Shown one piece after another: positions 28,129-38,015 of a DNA stretch of 64,000 nt (position 1 is its first letter; every line of letters begins with the position of its first letter). This DNA comes from Vibrio sp. NTOU-M3 (GTDB lineage Bacteria; Pseudomonadota; Gammaproteobacteria; Enterobacterales; Vibrionaceae): contig NZ_CP162100.1 in the NCBI RefSeq assembly GCF_040869035.1, forward strand, positions 1,612,001-1,676,000, written 5' to 3'. The translations under genes and the position numbers were made by a program. The notes below the pieces were generated by a model. That model did not search any database. It was not told the origin of the DNA and was given only the letters and a program-made list of their open reading frames with translations.

Positions 28129-29166
28129 TTAGTTATCCACTTTCAATTTCTGGAAGTACTCGTCATAAAGCACGCTCGCTTCACCAACTTCATCTTGCCA
28201 AACACCACTGTCCATTACTTTCTGCGGAGGGAAGATCATCGGATCATTCGCAAACTCTTTAGGTAATAGGTCATGCGCAGTTTTCACTGGTGTTGGGTAG
28301 CCGATTTCTAACGCAATTTTTGCTGCGTTTTCAGGGCGAAGTAAGAAGTCGATCATTTTATGTGCCGCTTCAACATTTTTAGCACCAGAAGGGATTGCTA
28401 AGCTATCCATCCAAAATACCGTACCTTTTTCAGGCCAGATAATGTCAATTGATGCACCTTCTTGGCGTGCCATGTAAGCAGAGCCATTCCACAGCATACC
28501 CAATGAAACTTCACCGGCTAAATAAGGGTTGGCAGGGAAATCTGAATTGAACACTAATACGTTTGGCATTAGTTTTTTCAACTCTTCATAAGCCGCTTTA
28601 ATTTCATCTGGGTTTGTTGTGTTTGGCGAGTAGCCTAGCTTAGTCAACGCAATGTGGAACACTTCACGTGAGTCATCCATCAACATAAGCTGACCTTCCC
28701 ACTTACTGTCCCAAAAGTCATCCCATTTCGTGACCGATGACTTATCTAACATGTCAGCATTGATGCCAATGCCTGTCGCACCCCAGATATAAGGGATAGA
28801 GTAGTTGTTGTTCGGGTCAAAAGGTTTGTTTAAAAAATTAGGGTCTAAATCTGAGAAGTGAGATAGTTTCGCTTTGTCGATTTGCTGAAGCATGCCTTCT
28901 TTGCGCATCTTAGATACGAAGTAGGTAGACGGTACTACCAAATCATAGCCCGAACCCTGAGTCTTAAGCTTGGCATACATACTTTCATTAGACTCATACG
29001 TAGAGTAGCGAACTTTAATTCCTGTCTCTTTTGTAAAGTCTTCAAGAACTTCATTTGGAATATATTCAGACCAGTTGTAAAAATAGAGTTCTTGATCAGC
29101 AGCCATTGCAGGAGAAGCGATTAGGGTCGCTGCGCAAAGTGCGCTTGCGTAGATTTTACTTTTCAT
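28129..29166 (-). CDS. potD: Polyamine-binding periplasmic protein PotD, distal copy
   Basis: Periplasmic receptor of the spermidine/putrescine importer. 345 residues with signal peptide (1-22, ending SPAMAA), then LYFYNWSEYIPNEVL, GSGYDLVVPSTYFV, and GMLWNGSAYMARQ, typical of PotD/PotF. It is similar along its full length to the product of the adjacent gene at 29334-30368, so this is a tandem duplication. A strong hairpin lies between the two copies, which may lower expression of this one or set it under its own promoter. Confidence 0.92.
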   Translation of the reverse strand: MKSKIYASALCAATLIASPAMAADQELYFYNWSEYIPNEVLEDFTKETGIKVRYSTYESNESMYAKLKTQGSGYDLVVPSTYFVSKMRKEGMLQQIDKAKLSHFSDLDPNFLNKPFDPNNNYSIPYIWGATGIGINADMLDKSSVTKWDDFWDSKWEGQLMLMDDSREVFHIALTKLGYSPNTTNPDEIKAAYEELKKLMPNVLVFNSDFPANPYLAGEVSLGMLWNGSAYMARQEGASIDIIWPEKGTVFWMDSLAIPSGAKNVEAAHKMIDFLLRPENAAKIALEIGYPTPVKTAHDLLPKEFANDPMIFPPQKVMDSGVWQDEVGEASVLYDEYFQKLKVDN

Positions 29167-29288
29167 TACTTTTCCGTTTTATGTGTGCAGAGATTTCCTG
29201 ACGTACATCCAAGTAACGCTCCGCAACCGTTATGAAAGTTTTATCGTGAAGATAAATGTAACAGCCGTTAATTATATCAGCCAATAAG

Positions 29289-29318
29289 AAAAATAGGCAG
29301 CAAAAGCTGCCTATTTTA
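29289..29318 (-). terminator. Terminator between the two potD genes
   Basis: Stem AAAATAGGCAGC/GCTGCCTATTTT with AAAA loop, then TTTTTCTTATT on the minus strand. Confidence 0.82.
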
Positions 29319-29333
29319 TCTGAGTTCGCTTGC

Positions 29334-30368
29334 TTACTGGCCTGCTTTTAACTTGAGGAAGTAATCTTCATATTTCACGGTTTTATCACCGACAGCGGCC
29401 TGCCATTCCACACGGTCTAGGTCTTCCTGCGAAGGGAACAGTGGAGCAACGTCTTTGAATTTCGCATTGGATTCTGCAACCGCGGTGAGGTAACCCGTGT
29501 CACGAGAAATCTGCTCAGCAATTTCTGGGCGCAGTAAGAAATCGATCATCTTATGGGCCGCTTCTACGTTTTTAGCGCCTGATGAAATGGCAAAGTTATC
29601 AACCCAACCGATGCCACCTTCTTTAGGGAAAACCAGTTTAATTGCTAGCCCTTCTTTTTGCGCTGCAGCAGCACTGCCATTCCAAAGCATACCAACACCG
29701 ACTTCGCCAGACATGTAAGGTGCACCAGGGTTATCTGAGTTAAAGACCAGCACATTTGGCATCAGCTTACGTAGTTCTGCATAAGCTTCATCGATTTGTT
29801 TTTCATCCGTAGTGTTGCCTGAGTAACCCAACTTACGAAGAGCAATATGGAACACTTCACGAGTATCATCCATCAGCATGATTTGGCCTTCCAGCTCAGG
29901 CTTCCATAAGTCAGCCCAGCTTTGAAAATCTTCTGGATCATACATATCGGTATTGACGGCTAAGCCCGTGATCGCAACAACGTGTGGGATAGAGTAGTCA
30001 TTGTTTGGATCGTAAGGTTTATCTAGATAGTTTTTATCTAGATTCTTAAAGTTGCTCAGTTTCGACTTGTCGATTTTCTGAAGCATGCCTTCATCACGCA
30101 TCTTAGAGACGAAGTATGTGGATGGAACCACCAAATCATAACCTTGATTGTGTGTTTTTAGCTTTGCATACAAAGTTTCATTCGATTCATAGGTGGAATA
30201 AATAACTTTGATGCCAGTTTCCTTAGTAAATTGTTCCAGCAGGTCGCTGTTGATATACGGCCCCCAGTTCATAAATACCAGTTCTTTATTTTCGTCCGCT
30301 GCAACTGAACCTGAGAACAGTGAAAGCGCACATGCACTACCAGCTAATAAAGTAGCCCATTTTTTCAT
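29334..30368 (-). CDS. potD: Polyamine-binding periplasmic protein PotD, proximal copy
   Basis: 344-residue relative of the neighbouring potD product: signal peptide ending SGSVAA (about 24), LVFMNWGPYINSDLL, GYDLVVPSTYFVSKM, GVGMLWNGSAAAAQ. It lies 128 bp after potC with a hairpin between. Residues differ at the pocket-lining positions near the start (GPYIN here, SEYIP in the other copy), so the two receptors may prefer different polyamines; that is inference. Confidence 0.92.
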   Translation of the reverse strand: MKKWATLLAGSACALSLFSGSVAADENKELVFMNWGPYINSDLLEQFTKETGIKVIYSTYESNETLYAKLKTHNQGYDLVVPSTYFVSKMRDEGMLQKIDKSKLSNFKNLDKNYLDKPYDPNNDYSIPHVVAITGLAVNTDMYDPEDFQSWADLWKPELEGQIMLMDDTREVFHIALRKLGYSGNTTDEKQIDEAYAELRKLMPNVLVFNSDNPGAPYMSGEVGVGMLWNGSAAAAQKEGLAIKLVFPKEGGIGWVDNFAISSGAKNVEAAHKMIDFLLRPEIAEQISRDTGYLTAVAESNAKFKDVAPLFPSQEDLDRVEWQAAVGDKTVKYEDYFLKLKAGQ

Positions 30369-30424
30369 TTACGTTAGCTCCAAACCAAACGTCACCGCCT
30401 TAGTAATAGCGGCGCTAGATAGAA

Positions 30425-30453
30425 AAACAGAATGGCACTTTGCCATTCTGTTT
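30425..30453 (-). terminator. Terminator or attenuator between potC and potD
   Basis: Perfect 13-bp stem (30425-30437 with 30441-30453), 3-base loop, TTTTTC after it on the minus strand. A second short palindrome CTAAGCAT/ATGCTTAG lies at 30464-30481. It would separate permease from receptor levels inside the operon. Confidence 0.7.
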
Positions 30454-30495
30454 CGTGGTAAACCTAAGCATGGATGCTTAGAGTTTAATAGTGAA

Positions 30496-31266
30496 TTACT
30501 CCACTTTCTCCCTTGCCAGTAATTGTGAGGTCACAACAAGCACAAGAGAAACGATTAACATGACAGTTGCTAGGGCATTAACCTCCGGTGAAATTCCCAC
30601 TTTTACCATCGAGTAAATCTTCAATGGAAGGATTTCATACGTTGGACCTGTCACGAACGAGCTAATGATGACGTCATCAAGCGACAACGTGAAGCTAAGT
30701 AGCCATCCCGCAGCAACTGCTGGTTTTGCTAATGGCAAGATGATTTGCTTCAAAATTACCCATTCACTTGCTCCGAGATCTTTTGCCGCTTCCAGCATTT
30801 TTACATCAAAGCCATTGAGTCGGCTGTATACCGTGACCACCACAAATGGCAAGCAAAACGTAATGTGAGCAATCAACAAGGTGAAAAAGCCCAGTTGCGC
30901 ACCTAACACCAAAAACAGCGCCAACAGAGAAATCGCCATCACGATGTCTGGAGACATCATCACAACAAACAACATACCGTTGACAAGACCTTTTCCTTTA
31001 AATGAATAACGGAATAGGGCGACTGCCGTCAGGCTACCAATAATTGTTGCTGCCGTTGCGGAAAACACAGCTACATTCAGTGAGTGCCATGCCGCTTGCA
31101 TTAAGCTGTCGTTATTGACCAGCGTCTCATACCATTTCGTTGTAAATCCGCCCCATTTCATACCAAATTTATTGGCATTAAAGGAGTTCACGATCAAGAC
31201 GATGATAGGTAAATACAAGAATGCATATACCAACGTCATAAAGCTAAATCTAACTGTGCGTCCCAT
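30496..31266 (-). CDS. potC: Polyamine ABC transporter permease PotC
   Basis: Inner-membrane permease, 256 residues, six membrane segments. The coupling loop is LEAAKDLGASEWVILKQIILP; LSLDDVIISSFVTGP is a PotC/PotI signature. It shares one base with potB (TAATG junction). Confidence 0.94.
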   Translation of the reverse strand: MGRTVRFSFMTLVYAFLYLPIIVLIVNSFNANKFGMKWGGFTTKWYETLVNNDSLMQAAWHSLNVAVFSATAATIIGSLTAVALFRYSFKGKGLVNGMLFVVMMSPDIVMAISLLALFLVLGAQLGFFTLLIAHITFCLPFVVVTVYSRLNGFDVKMLEAAKDLGASEWVILKQIILPLAKPAVAAGWLLSFTLSLDDVIISSFVTGPTYEILPLKIYSMVKVGISPEVNALATVMLIVSLVLVVTSQLLAREKVE

Positions 31267-32126
31267 TAGTCTAGCTCCACTTTCTTATTCAATAATTTGC
31301 CAGCGCGATAGTAGGCATAGAGCATCACAGCCATCGCAATCGTCAGAGCTATACTGGTTGCAGCACCAAATGGCCAATCACGTGCATTCAGTACTTGGCT
31401 CTTAATAACGTTACCAATTAACAAGTTCTTGGCGCCGCCTAGTAAGTCAGCAATGTAGAACATCCCAAGAGCAGGGAGCAGTACCAATAAGCAGCCACCA
31501 ATAATACCTGGCATGGTTAACGGCAAGACGACTTTTGTCAGTGTTTGTAGTTTATTCGCCCCTAAATCTCGAGCAGCTTCGATGTAAGTATCATCAAGCT
31601 TCTCAATCGCGGAATACAGCGGCAAAATCATAAACGGCAACAAAATGTAGACCAAGCCAATCATTACTGCTGTTTCGGTATACATTAGACGTAAGGGCTT
31701 ATCGATAATATCTAGAGCTAACAAGCCTTTATTCAGAATACCTTGTGTTCCAAGTACAATTTTTAAGCCATAAGTACGAATAAGTGAGTTAGTCCAAAAA
31801 GGTACTATCACTAAAAACAGCATAATAGGACGCCACTTCGCAGGCATTTTCGCGACAATGTAAGCAAAAGGATAACCAATCACTAAACAAATTAGGGTCG
31901 CAATAATCGCCATGTAGAATGAATGCCACAATACTTTAACGTACAGCGGATCCATCAAACGCAAGTAGTTATCTAAGGTGAAGGTCATCTCAATGAGATT
32001 CGCTTCATCACGAGTTAAGAAACTAGTGCCAATGATCATCAAGTTAGGCACTAATACAAATAAACCTAACCAACCAACAATGAGGGCGATAATGGCATTT
32101 TGCAGATTAAGCTTTGTGCTCATCAT
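31266..32126 (-). CDS. potB: Polyamine ABC transporter permease PotB
   Basis: Inner-membrane permease, 286 residues, six membrane segments; coupling loop [22 protein letters not shown] and the PotB-type [15 protein letters not shown] segment. The start codon lies 20 bp inside the end of potA, and two ATG codons are adjacent (32126 or 32123). Confidence 0.94.
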   Translation of the reverse strand: MMSTKLNLQNAIIALIVGWLGLFVLVPNLMIIGTSFLTRDEANLIEMTFTLDNYLRLMDPLYVKVLWHSFYMAIIATLICLVIGYPFAYIVAKMPAKWRPIMLFLVIVPFWTNSLIRTYGLKIVLGTQGILNKGLLALDIIDKPLRLMYTETAVMIGLVYILLPFMILPLYSAIEKLDDTYIEAARDLGANKLQTLTKVVLPLTMPGIIGGCLLVLLPALGMFYIADLLGGAKNLLIGNVIKSQVLNARDWPFGAATSIALTIAMAVMLYAYYRAGKLLNKKVELD

Positions 32127-33249
32127 TTAACACTACCTCCCAGCTCTCAACCCAAGTGATAGCGACTTTTTGACCAAGAGAGTGATCGACATCAGGATCA
32201 TCTTCATTGAAAAACTCACTAACCATCACACGCATGCCGGATTCCAGTTCAATTACAGAATCCAGAGTCATGCCTTTGTAAGTGCGCTCGGTAACGTGTC
32301 CGACGATACCTTTTTCTTCAGACTCTTTGATCTCTTCAATGCGTAAATCTTCCGGGCGAAGCAGCACTTGCAATTTATCGCCAGCATGAGCCTGTTTATC
32401 ATAATAAACAACCGACTCAACCCCTTCGATTTCAGCGCGAATGCGCTTTTCATCAATACGCTCAATCATCGTTGCATTAAACACGTTGATTTCACCGATA
32501 AAACGAGCGACAAACAGGTTTTTAGGCTCTTCGTAAATCTCACGAGGAGAGCCATCTTGCTCAATAACCCCTTCACGCATAACAATGATGCGGTCTGACA
32601 TCGAGAGAGCTTCTTCTTGGTCGTGAGTAACGAATATGAAGGTAATGCCTAATTGACGTTGCAATTGCTTCAGTTCGATTTGCATCTGTTTACGCAGTTT
32701 ATAATCCAGAGCAGAGAGCGACTCATCAAGCAACAACACTTTAGGTTTGTTCACAACAGCGCGAGCGATAGCGATACGTTGCTGCTGACCACCAGAAAGC
32801 TGATGCGGTTTGCGTTGTGCCATTTTTTCAAGGCGTACCATGCGTAATGCTTCCATCACTCGAGGTTCGATATCCTGAGCCGGAACTTTTTGCATGCGTA
32901 GACCAAATGCAACGTTTTCAAAAACGGTCATATGAGGGAATAGTGCATAGCTTTGAAAAACAGTATTGACGTGCCTTTGCTCTGCAGGTAGCTGAGTAAC
33001 ATTCTGACCATCTAAAAGGATCTGACCATTATCTGCGGTTTCAAAACCCGCGATCATCCTTAAAACCGTTGTCTTACCACAACCTGATGGACCCAAAATC
33101 GTTAAAAACTCACCATGATTAACATCAAGGTTAAAATTGCCGATGATCTCCTTACCATCGAAACTTTTGTTGATGCCAGTTAAGCGAATAACTGGTTGTC
33201 CTGCGTGTTGTTTAGCGTTCAACGTCTGTTTTTCTCCCACATGGGCCAC
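32107..33249 (-). CDS. potA: Polyamine ABC transporter ATPase PotA
   Basis: 380 residues, close to E. coli PotA in length. ABC domain about 20-250 (Walker [10 protein letters not shown], signature [14 protein letters not shown], Walker [13 protein letters not shown]), then a TOBE-type regulatory domain ([10 protein letters not shown] ... [13 protein letters not shown] region). First gene of potABC-potD-potD. The start is a GTG at 33249; a GTG at 33240 would also work and neither has a strong ribosome site. Confidence 0.94.
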   Translation of the reverse strand: MAHVGEKQTLNAKQHAGQPVIRLTGINKSFDGKEIIGNFNLDVNHGEFLTILGPSGCGKTTVLRMIAGFETADNGQILLDGQNVTQLPAEQRHVNTVFQSYALFPHMTVFENVAFGLRMQKVPAQDIEPRVMEALRMVRLEKMAQRKPHQLSGGQQQRIAIARAVVNKPKVLLLDESLSALDYKLRKQMQIELKQLQRQLGITFIFVTHDQEEALSMSDRIIVMREGVIEQDGSPREIYEEPKNLFVARFIGEINVFNATMIERIDEKRIRAEIEGVESVVYYDKQAHAGDKLQVLLRPEDLRIEEIKESEEKGIVGHVTERTYKGMTLDSVIELESGMRVMVSEFFNEDDPDVDHSLGQKVAITWVESWEVVLNDEHKA

Positions 33250-33554
33250 TATCTCAGTCTTAAATAATGACCTGTAGTTACATAAATAGAGGCGCGCATC
33301 ATAATCACCAAAACTGTGAATTCAAAGTATTTTCTTACCTTGAAACACAAAAAATTTTGCAGGTAAAAGTAAACATTTCTTACCATACTTATTTAAAGGC
33401 TCAATTGGTGCGGCAGGTGGTTAATTATCAACCAAAAAACCGAGAAAGCAAGCGCCTGATTGTATTGCGATTTTAAGTTGTTAGCTTTTAAGTATAATGC
33501 ACGTAACTTTTAGTTAGTCTTTCTTATTCTAGGAATAGGATACCGGATTCAATA
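33250..33554. other. 305-bp region between potA and the next divergent gene
   Basis: Holds the outward promoters of the pot operon and of the gene at 33555. A TATAAT hexamer at 33493-33498 on the plus strand is a plausible -10 box for the rightward gene, without a good -35. No other structure or gene was seen. Confidence 0.45.
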
Positions 33555-34349
33555 ATGAACGATGATATCGAAAAAGATTTTAATTTAGGTGGAAGTATAG
33601 AGCAGGCTATCTCTGGGGACTATAAGCTCAAAGCCAGTGATGTTCTGAGAGAAGCATGGAATCATACAATGAAAAACTTCCTTTCATTCTCTCCTTCTAT
33701 TGTCATTCTCCTCGCGGTACAACTTGCCATTTTTTATATTGCACTTAAGCTGCAGCTTGGCGATCCATCCGTTATTTTAAACGCGCTTCAAAATCCAGAA
33801 GCATTTGATGAACGTATTATTTCTGCTATCTTCGTCGCCAACTTTAGCTATGAAGTGGTCAGCGCTCCAATTTATGCCGGCATATGTTTGATGGCAATGA
33901 GCCATTCTGCTGGTTTGAAAACCAAACCAAAACATATCGGAAAAGGGCTCCAACATACTATTCCTGTCATTTTGGCAACATTGTTTAGCCTGACGTTACA
34001 AGGAATTGCAGGAATGCTCCTTCCATTCTTATCGATGTACCTGTCACTTGCGTTCAGTAATTCAATCCTGCTGATATGTGAGAAGCAAATTCCACCAATG
34101 CAATCACTGTTGTTGTCGCTACGTGCCGTGAATAAAAAGATAATACCACTTGCGGGTATCTACTTGATTGTCACCATGATGTTTATCATAGGAGCAATGT
34201 TTTACGGAATTGGTCTTATCTTTGTGTTGCCATTCTTCTTCCATGTGAAGGGCATCATCTATCGAAACATGTTCGGTATTAGGCTCAAGATTGTCGCTTC
34301 TGGTAAACCCAAAGATGGAGATGACGACTCACAGGTGTTTAATGCATAA
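33555..34349 (+). CDS. Uncharacterised inner-membrane protein, first gene of the bax operon
   Basis: 264 residues with a soluble, acidic N-terminus of about 45 residues, then some five or six membrane segments (about 48-68, 95-115, 137-165, 168-180, 195-235) and an acidic tail. No family recognised. AGGATACC lies before the ATG. The last 8 bases overlap the bax start, so the two are co-translated; a role at the envelope with Bax is possible. Confidence 0.7.
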   Translation: MNDDIEKDFNLGGSIEQAISGDYKLKASDVLREAWNHTMKNFLSFSPSIVILLAVQLAIFYIALKLQLGDPSVILNALQNPEAFDERIISAIFVANFSYEVVSAPIYAGICLMAMSHSAGLKTKPKHIGKGLQHTIPVILATLFSLTLQGIAGMLLPFLSMYLSLAFSNSILLICEKQIPPMQSLLLSLRAVNKKIIPLAGIYLIVTMMFIIGAMFYGIGLIFVLPFFFHVKGIIYRNMFGIRLKIVASGKPKDGDDDSQVFNA

Positions 34350-35154
34350 ATCTGAACGTCTTCTCATTGTTATTGCTGGCCTTATGGCCAGCTTTGCGTT
34401 TTACCGCTACGAGTTTACCCTCGAAGATAATTGGACAAGCTCAGACATACTTCGATCGACAGACTTGGTCGCTGCGAATGTCGGCAATGCGCCGGATTTC
34501 AAACAGTACTCAGGCTCAAAGCTCAAAAAGCAGGCCTTTTTCAATTATCTTCGTCCCGGCATTGCACTCGAGAATCAACGAATCTTAAAAGAACGAAGTC
34601 GATTAGAGCGAATAGAAGAACACTTTGACAAGATGACGCTCTCTAATGACGACATGTTATATGCCAAAAGGCTAGGACATTTATACCATATGCCACTGCC
34701 TGAAGACGGTATCGACCGAATATGGCTCAATCGAATGCTCCATCGTATCGATGTATTACCTGAGGCGCTCGTACTAATCCAAGCCGCTAATGAATCAGCT
34801 TGGGGCACTTCTAGGTTTGCTACAAAAGCAAACAACTATTTTGGTCAATGGTGTTATCAACGCGGTTGTGGCTTAATCCCACAACAACGAGCGGAAGGAA
34901 AAACACACGAGGTTGCTAAGTTTCATTCAGTACAAGAATCAATACATGGGTATTTTATGAATGTAAACCGCAACAATGCTTATTATGAGCTTCGCGAAAT
35001 TCGTTATAAGCGGCATATGAATAAAAAGAGCCTCACAGACACTCAAGCTGCGATCGCTCTTACTAAAGGTTTATTAAAGTACTCAGAGCGAGGTGAGGCA
35101 TACGTCAACGATTTACAAGCGATGATTCGGCATAATGAAGTGCTTTGGAATTAA
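34342..35154 (+). CDS. bax: Bax-like glucosaminidase-family protein
   Basis: 270 residues. An N-terminal membrane anchor or uncleaved signal (about 5-22) and a periplasmic glucosaminidase-fold domain: LIQAANESAWGTSRFATKANNYFGQW contains the putative catalytic Glu, and CGLIPQ, RAEGKTHEVAKF and YAYNLNTH-type later motifs fit E. coli Bax (274 residues). It may cut peptidoglycan between GlcNAc and MurNAc. ATG 34342 with ACAGGTG ahead is preferred over the longer frame from 34291, which would run far into the previous gene. Confidence 0.85.
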   Translation: MHKSERLLIVIAGLMASFAFYRYEFTLEDNWTSSDILRSTDLVAANVGNAPDFKQYSGSKLKKQAFFNYLRPGIALENQRILKERSRLERIEEHFDKMTLSNDDMLYAKRLGHLYHMPLPEDGIDRIWLNRMLHRIDVLPEALVLIQAANESAWGTSRFATKANNYFGQWCYQRGCGLIPQQRAEGKTHEVAKFHSVQESIHGYFMNVNRNNAYYELREIRYKRHMNKKSLTDTQAAIALTKGLLKYSERGEAYVNDLQAMIRHNEVLWN

Positions 35155-35172
35155 AACAGTAGAATGCAAATA

Positions 35173-35832
35173 ATGAAAAAAGTGACGTTAGCCTTACTGC
35201 TCACCTCGATGCTTGGTGCAATCGCGCCAGTTTCAGCTCAAGAATACATGTTTACCTACTCTAAGCTTTTCACTCAAATGAAAGCGAATTCAAAAGAAGG
35301 CCATGATGATATTAAAATTGGTTTTTTCTTTATTGACGCGAAAACAAAACAATTGTGTGATATCGAAAAAGCTTGGATGGAGAAAGAAGAGCACTATGAA
35401 GAGTTATCTATTTCTCCGGCTAAAGAACTATTAGTTCCCCTAGATAGCAACTTGCGTCAGGCTAATCCGTTAGTCTTTGTCCAAACACCTAAAGACAAGC
35501 GATGTGACTTCTCAATGGTTGTCATGACCAAAGTACCTTTTGACGGAAAAGTAACCTACGAAGAGGTTGAAAAACTGATGCCTCAAATGCAAACCATACT
35601 TGAAGATTTGGGTGGCATGTTTTCAAGTTGGTTCACCCCAGACGTTGAAGGCGTGACATTAGAATTTGCTAATCAGCTTAATTCTTACATTGATCTTTCT
35701 GGCGGTCAGCAAATAGAAATTCGATATGGTAAAGCTCAAGTAGCGCTCAAGGATATTGGAAAAGGTGGTTTTATGACTCTGCCTCAAGCCACAATTAGAG
35801 TACTCCCATATTTACCTAATGCAAAAAAGTAG
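35173..35832 (+). CDS. DUF2987 secreted protein
   Basis: 219 residues from ATG 35173 (an in-frame ATG at 35164 exists, but AGTAGA is better spaced for 35173). Signal peptide ends APVSAQ at about 21. The mature part begins EYMFTYSKLFTQMK, which matches DUF2987 proteins of Vibrio. No enzyme motif. Third gene of the 33555 operon, 18 bp after bax, and closed by a terminator. Confidence 0.8.
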   Translation: MKKVTLALLLTSMLGAIAPVSAQEYMFTYSKLFTQMKANSKEGHDDIKIGFFFIDAKTKQLCDIEKAWMEKEEHYEELSISPAKELLVPLDSNLRQANPLVFVQTPKDKRCDFSMVVMTKVPFDGKVTYEEVEKLMPQMQTILEDLGGMFSSWFTPDVEGVTLEFANQLNSYIDLSGGQQIEIRYGKAQVALKDIGKGGFMTLPQATIRVLPYLPNAKK

Positions 35833-35844
35833 AGTTCGGAAAAT

Positions 35845-35875
35845 GAAAAAGGCGACCATATGGTCGCCTTTTTTA
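35845..35875. terminator. Bidirectional terminator between DUF2987 gene and ttcA
   Basis: Perfect stem around GGCGACC/GGTCGCC with A run on the left and six T on the right (35845-35875). Confidence 0.88.
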
Positions 35876-36805
35876 TAGATTCGTTACATTTAACTGAAGA
35901 CGTGGGTCAAACTCTTGAACTTGGTCTTCATCAACAACAGGTTGAGCTTGAATATCTTCTTTATCAAAGCCGATGTCACCACCGTTAATCACTCCGGAAT
36001 CCTTATCGATTGATTTAAAATCAAATAAATCAAAATCAGCAAGGTGGCTAGGAACTACGTTTTGCATCGCTCGGAACATTGTCTCAATTCGACCCGGGAA
36101 ACGCTTGTCCCAGTCGTTAAGCATTTGCTTGATGTTTTGACGTTGCAAGTTCGGTTGAGAGCCACATAGATTACATGGAATAATTGGGTACTCACGCATC
36201 TCGGAATACTTGATGATGTCTTTTTCGCGACAATATGCCAAAGGACGAATCACCACATGCTCACCATTATCAGACACTAGCTTAGGTGGCATCGCTTTCA
36301 TTTTCCCACCGTGGAACATATTCAAGAATAGGGTTTCAAGAATGTCATCACGGTGATGGCCTAAAGCAATTTTTGTCGCTCCAAGCTCTTTCGCTGTACG
36401 GTACAAAATACCTCGGCGAAGGCGGGAACATAGGGAACAGGTTGTTTTTCCTTCCGGGATCTTATCCTGCACTATTGAATAGGTGTCTTCTTCGACAATC
36501 TTATATTCAACACCTAAAGACTCAAGATACTCAGGCAGAATATGGTTAGGGAACCCTGGCTGTTTTTGGTCAAGATTAACAGCAACTAATGAGAAAGAGA
36601 TCGGTGCACTTTTTTGCAAACTCATCAAGATATCAAGCATAGTAAAGCTATCCTTACCGCCTGATAAGCAAACCATAATACGATCACCATCTTCGATCAT
36701 ATTAAAGTCTTGAATGGCTTGACCAGTATTACGACGAATACGTTTTTGAAGCTTATTAAAGTTGTATTGCTGAGCTTTAGTGCGCTCTTGAGTATGCTCT
36801 GTCAT
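35873..36805 (-). CDS. ttcA: tRNA 2-thiocytidine-32 synthetase TtcA
   Basis: Adds sulfur to C32 of certain tRNAs using ATP and a Fe-S cluster. 310 residues. PP-loop SGGKDSFTM near residue 50, the two Cys pairs CSLCSR and CNLCGS that hold the cluster, and the [10 protein letters not shown] motif. Neighbour order ttcA-uspE-fnr is conserved in Vibrio and enterics. Confidence 0.96.
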   Translation of the reverse strand: MTEHTQERTKAQQYNFNKLQKRIRRNTGQAIQDFNMIEDGDRIMVCLSGGKDSFTMLDILMSLQKSAPISFSLVAVNLDQKQPGFPNHILPEYLESLGVEYKIVEEDTYSIVQDKIPEGKTTCSLCSRLRRGILYRTAKELGATKIALGHHRDDILETLFLNMFHGGKMKAMPPKLVSDNGEHVVIRPLAYCREKDIIKYSEMREYPIIPCNLCGSQPNLQRQNIKQMLNDWDKRFPGRIETMFRAMQNVVPSHLADFDLFDFKSIDKDSGVINGGDIGFDKEDIQAQPVVDEDQVQEFDPRLQLNVTNL

Positions 36806-36896
36806 TACTTGCTGTCTTATAAATCATCAAAACAAAATGAAGTGCGTATGATACGGATAAATTGCCTATATGCCAGTTCTAATCACCACTAAATAA

Positions 36897-36922
36897 AAAA
36901 TCCCCTCGAATGAGGGGATTTT
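36897..36922 (-). terminator. Terminator after uspE
   Basis: Perfect stem AAAATCCCCTC/GAGGGGATTTT, loop of 4, T run on the minus strand. Confidence 0.85.
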
Positions 36923-36938
36923 GTCAGGGATGGTTACG

Positions 36939-37886
36939 CTAAATCGCAGTTTTTGGGTCCAAAGGACTGATATACCCCAAAGGTTTCAGTGCTAATACGT
37001 CACAATTAATCTTATCAATGACGTGCTCTGCTGTGTTTCCTATAAAGACTGCAGATAATCCTGTGCGCCCTGTGGTACCAATAATAACCATCGCAGCATT
37101 TAGCTTTTCGGCTACCTCGGGAATAATATCTTCAGGCAAACCTTGTTCTACTATGGTTTGTTCCTCGTCAAAACCATGTTTTTGTCGTAATGACTTCATG
37201 GCCGTTAAGTGGTGTCCTCTTACCGCGTCGGTATAGGTAGTTGGATCAAATTCAGGCAACTCAATCGTAATATTAGCCGGGGTTACAGGATAGGCGTTTA
37301 CTAAATAAGGTTTTGCGCCAAGACGCCCTGAGATATTGGTTAATTGTTCGACCATGATATCGTTTAAGTCGATATGGGTGTCATTTTCTGATCCAACATG
37401 AACGGAAGCAAGTATGCTAGCGTTATCCGGCCATTCTTCGTTTTTAACCAGAAGAACAGGAGAAGGGCACTTCCTCAATAGATGCCAGTCTGTTGGAGTA
37501 AAGATAACCGCTTCCAAGATGTCATGTTTACGTGTTCCTTTGATCACGATGTCATGCTCACCAGCAAACACCTCAGCAATAATGGCTTCGTAAGGCCGAT
37601 TATGCCAAACCACTACAATATTAAACTCGACTTCTTTATTCATGTAGGGCTTAGCGATGTTTCTCATCCACTGTTCCCTTTGGTGGATCACACCTCGACG
37701 CATCGCATCACGCTCGTCGATCGATAACATGGATGTCATATCATAAGAAAAGTCGTAAATAGAAAGGAAGAAAGTCACTCGACTAGGGGAACGACTTTTG
37801 GCAGCTAATTGCATTGCTCGGGCTAAAGCAGGTTGTTCGTCACGATTAACGTCTGCAACAACTAATATTTTATTATAAATGCTCAT
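36939..37886 (-). CDS. uspE: Universal stress protein UspE
   Basis: Cytoplasmic stress protein of two tandem Usp domains, 315 residues (E. coli UspE 316). Domain 1 begins YNKILVVADVNRDE; domain 2 holds MVIIGTTGRTGLSAVFIGNTAEHVI, the nucleotide-binding glycine motif. The gene lies downstream of fnr, as in E. coli. Confidence 0.95.
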   Translation of the reverse strand: MSIYNKILVVADVNRDEQPALARAMQLAAKSRSPSRVTFFLSIYDFSYDMTSMLSIDERDAMRRGVIHQREQWMRNIAKPYMNKEVEFNIVVVWHNRPYEAIIAEVFAGEHDIVIKGTRKHDILEAVIFTPTDWHLLRKCPSPVLLVKNEEWPDNASILASVHVGSENDTHIDLNDIMVEQLTNISGRLGAKPYLVNAYPVTPANITIELPEFDPTTYTDAVRGHHLTAMKSLRQKHGFDEEQTIVEQGLPEDIIPEVAEKLNAAMVIIGTTGRTGLSAVFIGNTAEHVIDKINCDVLALKPLGYISPLDPKTAI

Positions 37887-37979
37887 ATGAACTCCTTACA
37901 GAGAGTTGAGTCATATGACTAATGTAGCCTAATTCAATTAAGAGTTTTAGAAAAAACGGAAGGATTTTAGGAGAAGTAT

Positions 37980-38005
37980 GATGTAGCTCAGCTTAGAGCT
38001 ACATC
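37980..38005 (-). terminator. Hairpin after fnr, no T run
   Basis: Perfect 10-bp stem GATGTAGCTC/GAGCTACATC with a 6-base loop, 11 bp after the fnr stop. No T tract follows, so it may protect the mRNA end or depend on Rho. Confidence 0.5.
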
Positions 38006-38015
38006 ATTGACTTAA

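Noticed and set aside
30464..30481. Short palindrome CTAAGCAT/ATGCTTAG as an operator
   Set aside because: Only 8-bp arms with a 2-base gap inside an operon, with no second copy; noted with the adjacent hairpin instead.
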